Assembly (NCBI GenBank): GCA_028819775.1 | Contig: JAPPKV010000118.1 | Coordinates: 1 to 10,312, forward strand | DNA: 10,312 nucleotides | Source: Gammaproteobacteria bacterium | Lineage (GTDB): Bacteria; Pseudomonadota; Gammaproteobacteria; Pseudomonadales; Azotimanducaceae_A | Reading direction: 5' to 3' | Part shown: piece after piece, positions 5,669-10,312 of the stretch | How positions within the stretch are numbered: the stretch's first letter is position 1 | How the letters are laid out: each line of letters starts with the position of its first letter | Made by a program: the position numbers and the translations under genes | Notes under the pieces: model-generated | Database searches by the model: none | The model's input: the letters and a program-made list of their open reading frames with translations, nothing else | Told to the model about the DNA's origin: nothing

Positions 5669-6511
5669 ATGGCGAGCAAATTGGAATCCGTTCCTGTAAC
5701 CGAAACAGGGAAACCACTTTGGTGGGGCCTAGGGTCAGAAGATTACAAGCTCTCTTTGTTCGGAATGAAGCTCTCTGGGGGCGGGCCACATCAATCGAAG
5801 ACGATGATGTTTCGAGAACTGGAAGCGTTGATTAGAGCGGGGGCACTAACGCCTGAGCAATTTCGAACAGCCGCGATAGACGAAAACGCAATGGGAAAGG
5901 CAACTAGTAACACAAGAAAGTTGACCTTCAGACATTTGGCCTCATTGTACGGACTTCTAGATCAACCGCTCTTGACGAGAGCCCTTCTCAAGATTTGGGC
6001 GAAAGACGTACAAGGTCATCGCCTGCAGGCTTTACTCGTCGCCTTAGCTCGTGATCCTATTTTGAGAGTCACAGCTCCTGCGGCCATGTCGGCTTCAGTA
6101 GGCCAAAGCTTGCAGTATCCGCAGATTCAAGAAGCGTTACTTGTCGCGTTTCCCGAGCGGTTCAGTGAAAAGACGTTGCGGTCGCTTGCGCAGAACTGTG
6201 CTTCATCATGGACTCAATCCGGGCATCTATTTGGAGTAGTTAAGAAACTGCGGCAACGAGTAAAGCCTACTGCTGCAACAGTCGCTTTCGCGACGCTTAT
6301 TGCGGCGGCTTCCGGTTTCGGCGGGCCGACTATCCTAAGCTCCGGATGGATTAGGGTATTGGACCTCGAGCCGGAACAGGCGCTGGATGCACTACGACGC
6401 GCCGAAGCCATTGGTTTGGTCCGTGTCCGCTCGGCGGGAGATGTGACAGAGATATCCGTTGGCCAAACCATGGCACGTGTTCTAGGGATACCAGAACTTG
6501 AACACGTTTGA
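5669..6511 (+). CDS. BREX-associated protein, BrxA-like layout
   Basis: This 280-residue protein is the first gene of the BREX operon. AGGA (5660-5663) lies five bases before the ATG. The middle part is helical and reads LTPEQFRTAAIDENAMGKAT, then TRKLTFRHLASLYGLLD, with many leucines. From about residue 219 a segment (GGPTILSSGWIRVLDLEPEQ, then ALRRAEAIGLVRVRS) has the look of a winged helix. Known BREX loci start with brxA (DUF1819, a DNA-binding protein) or brxE. The order of an N-terminal segment, an EN.....AT...TR core, and a later K.LRSLAQN...SW....G stretch is reminiscent of BrxA, but the protein is longer than the ~200-aa norm and I cannot confirm homology. Role inferred from context: an accessory, probably DNA-binding, BREX subunit. 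Base composition is visibly less GC-rich than the AbiE genes before it. Confidence 0.55.
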   Translation: MASKLESVPVTETGKPLWWGLGSEDYKLSLFGMKLSGGGPHQSKTMMFRELEALIRAGALTPEQFRTAAIDENAMGKATSNTRKLTFRHLASLYGLLDQPLLTRALLKIWAKDVQGHRLQALLVALARDPILRVTAPAAMSASVGQSLQYPQIQEALLVAFPERFSEKTLRSLAQNCASSWTQSGHLFGVVKKLRQRVKPTAATVAFATLIAAASGFGGPTILSSGWIRVLDLEPEQALDALRRAEAIGLVRVRSAGDVTEISVGQTMARVLGIPELEHV

Positions 6512-7043
6512 AGACATACTCGCTGCATATAGTAGGCAGGTCCAGCTACCATGGGAAGAAGACACGCCTCCAGCTGGTCGTGTTTGGGTGGTTTGGTACG
6601 ATAAGTCGCTGCAAAGACGTTTTACCGGCCGACTTGCGGAGTTCGAGCACGTGACACTGAAGGCAGGGCATGGCTGGAAGCACCTTTCGCTTTCCAAGTG
6701 GTTCGGAGCCAGAATCGCTCGGCATGAGTTCTTCGACGCATTGGTCGACCAACCCGAGGAACTGAGAGGCCTTCTTCCCGAGATGGAAGACAGCCTAGTA
6801 GATGAAATAATGAATGCTCTGAGCTCTTGCTCCAGCAACGATGTTCTTGCCATTGACGGGTGCGGTGCACTGTTCGGAATCGCACGAATCTCCAACTTGG
6901 TCAGACGCGTCGCCGATACCATTCCCGGAAGACTGCTTGTCGGTTTCCCTGGGACACACTCCGCCGGCGTTTACCGTCTTCTCGATGCACGAGACGGTTG
7001 GAACTATCACGCCATTCCTATTCCTGGTGACAGCGCATTCTAA
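6498..7043 (+). CDS. brxB: BrxB-like protein (DUF1788 type)
   Basis: A 181-residue protein starting at TTG (6498), with AGGGA nine bases upstream (6484-6488), inside the end of the previous gene (14-base overlap). The overlap suggests translational coupling. The C-terminal third contains GALFGIARISNLVRRV and then GRLLVGFPGTHSAGVYRLLD, ending in a WNYHAIPI motif. This matches the ending of BrxB/DUF1788 proteins (L..R...L......P.L..FPG......L.LL....YYRA..I), as I recall it. BrxB is needed for BREX protection, but its biochemical task is not settled. Position directly before brxC, 13 bases away, agrees with the brxA-brxB-brxC order of several BREX types. It is a little shorter than typical BrxB (~200 aa). 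No membrane segment is seen. Confidence 0.65.
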   Translation: MNTFEDILAAYSRQVQLPWEEDTPPAGRVWVVWYDKSLQRRFTGRLAEFEHVTLKAGHGWKHLSLSKWFGARIARHEFFDALVDQPEELRGLLPEMEDSLVDEIMNALSSCSSNDVLAIDGCGALFGIARISNLVRRVADTIPGRLLVGFPGTHSAGVYRLLDARDGWNYHAIPIPGDSAF

Positions 7044-7049
7044 GAGGGG
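7044..7049 (+). promoter_or_regulatory. Ribosome binding site of brxC
   Basis: AGAGGGG-type purine tract (7042-7049) sits 7 bases before the ATG at 7057 and directly after the brxB stop, so brxC is translated from its own site within the operon. Confidence 0.6.
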
Positions 7050-7056
7050 CGCCTGC

Positions 7057-10000
7057 ATGCTCAACCGTGAGACTTTCTTGACTGATCCGACCGAGTACAG
7101 ACTGGCGAATCAGGGTGTTGCAAAAATTTCCTTTCCGCCGACCCCGGAAGCTTCAGAGACGCTTCGCGGAGAACTGACCACTTTTGTGTGTGATGGCGCA
7201 TACGCCAATGGTGTAGCACGCACCTTGGAGGCATTCCTGGGCTCTATTGCTGGCGGAAGCAATGCTCCGGCGGTCTGGATTTCCGGCTTTTTCGGCTCAG
7301 GGAAGTCTCACCTTGCGAGCATGCTCGCGGCCTTGTGGACAAATCTGGAATTTTCAGACGGGGCTACTGCCGAAGGGTTGGTGCAGCCCTTGCCTCCAGA
7401 GGTGGCGGCCCCGCTTAAGGAACTTCGCATCGCGGCTCGGCGAGCGGGCGGCGTGGTTGCAGCTGGCGATACGCTTGGCACGGGTCCCTCGGATCCGGTG
7501 GAGGCTACGATTGGTATCGTGCTGCGGGCCGTTGGCTTGCCAAGCGATCTTCGTGCAGCCCAGGTGGCGTTCTGGCTGGCGGATCTCGAAATCCTGGATA
7601 GTGTTTCTGCTTCGCTCGGCGAAACTTTTGACACTGACATTCGTAACTTCATCCTGTCCCCCCGGTTCGCTGCCGCGGTGTTGGAGGCAAAACCCGAATT
7701 GGCGGGTTCGACGAAAGAATTGAGAGACCAGCTCCTCTCGCAGTTCCCCGAACCTCCTGCGGTAACGGTCGACCTTCTTGAGACGATGATCCGGCGAGCG
7801 CTAATGCTGGGACGAACCGACCTGCCGTTGACCGTCATCGCGCTCGATGAGGTGCAGCAATTCATCCGGCAGGATCCCAGCTTGACGTTGAAAATCCAGA
7901 CGATGGCGGAACGGTTGGCGAGTCGTTTCGACGGTCGCGTTCTCTTGGTCGCTACCGGACAGCAAGCGCTGAGTGATGTTCAAGACCTCCAGAAGCTTCT
8001 CGATCGATTCCCGGTTCAAATCGCTCTCGGAGAAGCGGATGTGGATGCGGTCATCCGCAAGACGGTGCTCCGCAAGAAGACGAGCTCTGAAGAACCGATC
8101 CGCGCGATGCTCAATGCAAATGCGGGAGAAATCAGCAGGCACCTGCGCGGAAGTCGCTTGGCGCACACGGTGCAGGACGACGATGAGGCGGTTCTCGACT
8201 GGCCCCTGCTTCCGTCTCGTCGCCGCGTCTGGGAGCACATCCTCCGCGAACTCGATCGGACCGGGCTTGGCGGGACGCTGCGAGGCCAGCTGAGGACCAC
8301 TCTCGATGCTGCGCGCACTTACGGCGATAAGCCGCTCGGCCATGCCGTGCCGGTTGACTTCCTGTATGGAAGGTTCTCGACAGAAGCTTACAACGCCGGA
8401 CTCTTGCCGAGTGAAACCCGAAATCGCATTGAGACGCTGCGGGGCGGGCCTGAAACAGATCAATTGAAGGCACGCATTTTGATGTTGGTATACATGCTTG
8501 GTCGTATCGCTACAGAGGCAGACCAACACGGCGTTCGTGCGAAAGTGGAGACCATCGCTGACCTCCTGGTCATCGATCTCGCGGGAGAGGACGACCTGCG
8601 TGGCAAGGCACCTGAATTGTTGCAGGAGCTCCAAGCCGATGGTGCCGCAATAGAGGTTGGTGGCGAGTGGCGGTTGCAAACGAAAGAGAGCGCCGAATGG
8701 GAAGCTGCCTATCGCAGTGAGGAGAAGGCCGTCCTGGCCGATCAATCGGGAATGACGCGGATGCGGCGTGAACTCCTCGAGGAAGAGATCGAGAGCTCTC
8801 TGGCAGTTGCGGTCAGCGTGACCCATGGTTCCAGTCGTCAGCAAAGGCGTATTCGGCGCCTGCGACCCGACGAAAAAGCGCCATCCGATGGTATCCCGTT
8901 GCGGCTCAGGAACGGGTGGAGCGAAGATCTGACGTCGGTAGAAAAGGAAATCGCAGCGGCATCGACATCCGACCCGTCAGTTCATCTGCTCACCTCGCGC
9001 CACCCGACGCGCGACAATGAGTTGACGACGGCGCTCACGACACGGCGCGCTGCCGAGCACGTTCTGCAGTTGCGAGGGGTCCCCCAAACCGATGCGGGGC
9101 GTGAGGCCCAATCCGCGATGCAATCCCGAGCGAACAAGGCGCTGGCTGCGGCCAAGGAGATCGTTCAAGAAGCCGTAGCACAGTCCCGTGTGTATCAAGC
9201 GGGCGGGAAGCTGATCGCAGGGCCGCCAAGCGAGGCGGTGAAGGCAGCAGCGACCAATGCTCTTGCCCGTCTCTACCCGCAGTTCGCGGAAGGCGACCAC
9301 GCAGGCTGGGACAAGGTTCGTAGCCGGGCGATGCGCAAGGACCCGGATGCCATAAAGGCGGTAGACCACGCGGGTGCTCCTGAGAGCCACCCGGTTTGCA
9401 AGGCATTGCTGACCGAACTGGGACCCGGGCGAAAGGGCTCGGACCTACGTTCGAAATTCACTGGTCCGCCCTATGGCTGGTCCCAGGATGCCGTCGATGG
9501 GGCACTCGTCGTCCTAGCCAATGCCGGTTTGGTACGCGTGACCGGTGACGACGGGAAACCGGCCTCGCTCCCTGACTTGCCCCGGCAGAAGCTCGGCACG
9601 TGCACGTTCCGCGGTGAAACGACGATCATCACTATTGCGCAACGCATGCCGGTGCGTGGATTACTCACCGAGGCGGGCATTACATTTGAGAACAATCAGG
9701 AACACCTGGCGCTGACGGCACTCCTTGAGCGTCTGGAGGCGGCTGCGAGAATGTCGGGTGGGGAACTACCTGCGCCGGAGCCGGAGAAGGTGCCGAACAT
9801 CGCCTCCTACAAATCCCTATCGGGCAACGATCTGCTTGCGGCCTTAGCAGCGGACGCAACGACTCTACGTGACAAGCTTAAGGCATGGAAGGAAACCGCG
9901 CAGACGATCGCCGCCCGACTGCCGAATTGGAGATTGGCAGAACGTCTTGTCGCCTTGGGCGCGGTAGATCAGCAGGGTGACCTTGACGATCTGCGTAGCG

Positions 10001-10312
10001 GGAGGCGTCTCCTCGCTGAACCGGATCCGGTGCCGCCACTGATTTCGGCATCTACGGATAGTTTGCGGGCAAAACTCAATGCTGCCCATGCCGATTGGGA
10101 AGCCGCATGGCAGAAAGGTGAGCAGCGGCTCGCCGAAGATCCAACCTGGGACAAACTGTCCCCGGAACAGAAGCACACCATCCGCCGGGACTGCGGGCTC
10201 CTGAAGGTGCCCAAGCCCGCGGTGGAAACTCCGCAGACAATCGCCGAGGCGCTTTCGCAACGCGGCCTGTCCGAATGGGAGAACATGTCCAAGGCGTTGC
10301 CGGCGCGGATCG
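7057..10312 (+). CDS. brxC: BREX P-loop ATPase BrxC/PglY, 5' part (runs off the window)
   Basis: At least 1,085 codons are open from ATG 7057 to the right edge; the family usually has about 1,200 residues. The N-terminus (LTDPTEYRLANQGVAKISFP) leads into a Walker A, GFFGSGKSHL (G77-L86, catalytic K83), embedded in the typical WISGFFGSGKSHL. Walker B is VIALDEVQQF with D264 and E265, followed by LLVATGQQAL (about 295-304), a sensor-like strand. A DVDAVIRKTVLRKK segment follows. The rest is helical and charged, with a possible coiled-coil region around 560-620 and repeated AALA/LRDKLKAW helices near 930-960. BrxC/PglY is the core ATPase common to BREX systems; it is required for phage exclusion and works with PglX methylation and PglZ, whose genes are expected downstream. 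No frameshift is visible. The BREX subtype cannot be decided from this window. Confidence 0.85.
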   Translation, partial: MLNRETFLTDPTEYRLANQGVAKISFPPTPEASETLRGELTTFVCDGAYANGVARTLEAFLGSIAGGSNAPAVWISGFFGSGKSHLASMLAALWTNLEFSDGATAEGLVQPLPPEVAAPLKELRIAARRAGGVVAAGDTLGTGPSDPVEATIGIVLRAVGLPSDLRAAQVAFWLADLEILDSVSASLGETFDTDIRNFILSPRFAAAVLEAKPELAGSTKELRDQLLSQFPEPPAVTVDLLETMIRRALMLGRTDLPLTVIALDEVQQFIRQDPSLTLKIQTMAERLASRFDGRVLLVATGQQALSDVQDLQKLLDRFPVQIALGEADVDAVIRKTVLRKKTSSEEPIRAMLNANAGEISRHLRGSRLAHTVQDDDEAVLDWPLLPSRRRVWEHILRELDRTGLGGTLRGQLRTTLDAARTYGDKPLGHAVPVDFLYGRFSTEAYNAGLLPSETRNRIETLRGGPETDQLKARILMLVYMLGRIATEADQHGVRAKVETIADLLVIDLAGEDDLRGKAPELLQELQADGAAIEVGGEWRLQTKESAEWEAAYRSEEKAVLADQSGMTRMRRELLEEEIESSLAVAVSVTHGSSRQQRRIRRLRPDEKAPSDGIPLRLRNGWSEDLTSVEKEIAAASTSDPSVHLLTSRHPTRDNELTTALTTRRAAEHVLQLRGVPQTDAGREAQSAMQSRANKALAAAKEIVQEAVAQSRVYQAGGKLIAGPPSEAVKAAATNALARLYPQFAEGDHAGWDKVRSRAMRKDPDAIKAVDHAGAPESHPVCKALLTELGPGRKGSDLRSKFTGPPYGWSQDAVDGALVVLANAGLVRVTGDDGKPASLPDLPRQKLGTCTFRGETTIITIAQRMPVRGLLTEAGITFENNQEHLALTALLERLEAAARMSGGELPAPEPEKVPNIASYKSLSGNDLLAALAADATTLRDKLKAWKETAQTIAARLPNWRLAERLVALGAVDQQGDLDDLRSGRRLLAEPDPVPPLISASTDSLRAKLNAAHADWEAAWQKGEQRLAEDPTWDKLSPEQKHTIRRDCGLLKVPKPAVETPQTIAEALSQRGLSEWENMSKALPARI

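Noticed and set aside
7801..8844. Minus-strand 347-codon frame inside brxC
   Set aside because: Shadow; the plus strand has Walker A and B motifs and a continuous BrxC frame.

Overview
The window is high-GC DNA that reads as an accessory (defence and mobile-element) region of a proteobacterium, most likely an alphaproteobacterium. That assignment rests on two things: Cas9 and its tracrRNA resemble, from memory, the type II-C forms of Parvibaculum-like bacteria, and codon use is strongly GC3-biased. It is an inference, not a database result.

Left part (1-3560): the window opens with the last 55 codons of a DUF2493/SLOG-type gene of the kind found on plasmids and integrative elements. A possible terminator follows, then about 0.75 kb with no convincing gene. 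Next is a complete-looking tracrRNA unit on the minus strand (promoter, anti-repeat, nexus-like hairpin, terminator; about 1161 down to 1009). Divergent from it is cas9 (1177-3312). This cas9 is broken. It keeps RuvC-I, the arginine-rich bridge helix, the recognition lobe, RuvC-II and HNH, but just after HNH it runs into the antisense strand of a small alphaproteobacterial-type HTH gene. RuvC-III and the PAM-interacting domain are missing, and no cas1, cas2 or CRISPR array is visible. The 711-aa open frame is therefore a chimera made by a deletion or recombination that cut two convergent genes.

Middle (3561-5181): an overlapping two-gene AbiE-type toxin-antitoxin module, with an AbiEi-like winged-helix antitoxin (DUF6088 type) and an AbiEii nucleotidyltransferase carrying all four expected motifs. 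The toxin stop overlaps the ATG of a short ORF (TGATG) that soon loses its natural frame. The following 0.5 kb (5181-5668) looks like a scar: a frame-shifted coding remnant, a small tandem repeat and a doubtful 36-codon ORF.

Right part (5669-10312): a tightly packed operon that begins a BREX-type phage defence cluster: a 280-aa protein of BrxA-like layout, a BrxB-like protein (TTG start, 14-nt overlap) and the large P-loop protein BrxC/PglY, which runs off the right edge. The methyltransferase (PglX), phosphatase-like PglZ and any BrxL/helicase gene would lie beyond the window, so the BREX subtype cannot be fixed here.

Taken together this is a defence island where a type II-C CRISPR locus has decayed to a truncated Cas9 plus an apparently intact tracrRNA, next to an AbiE abortive-infection module and a BREX operon that look intact. 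The most interesting point is the retained tracrRNA unit beside a Cas9 that has lost half of its nuclease and PAM-reading parts.
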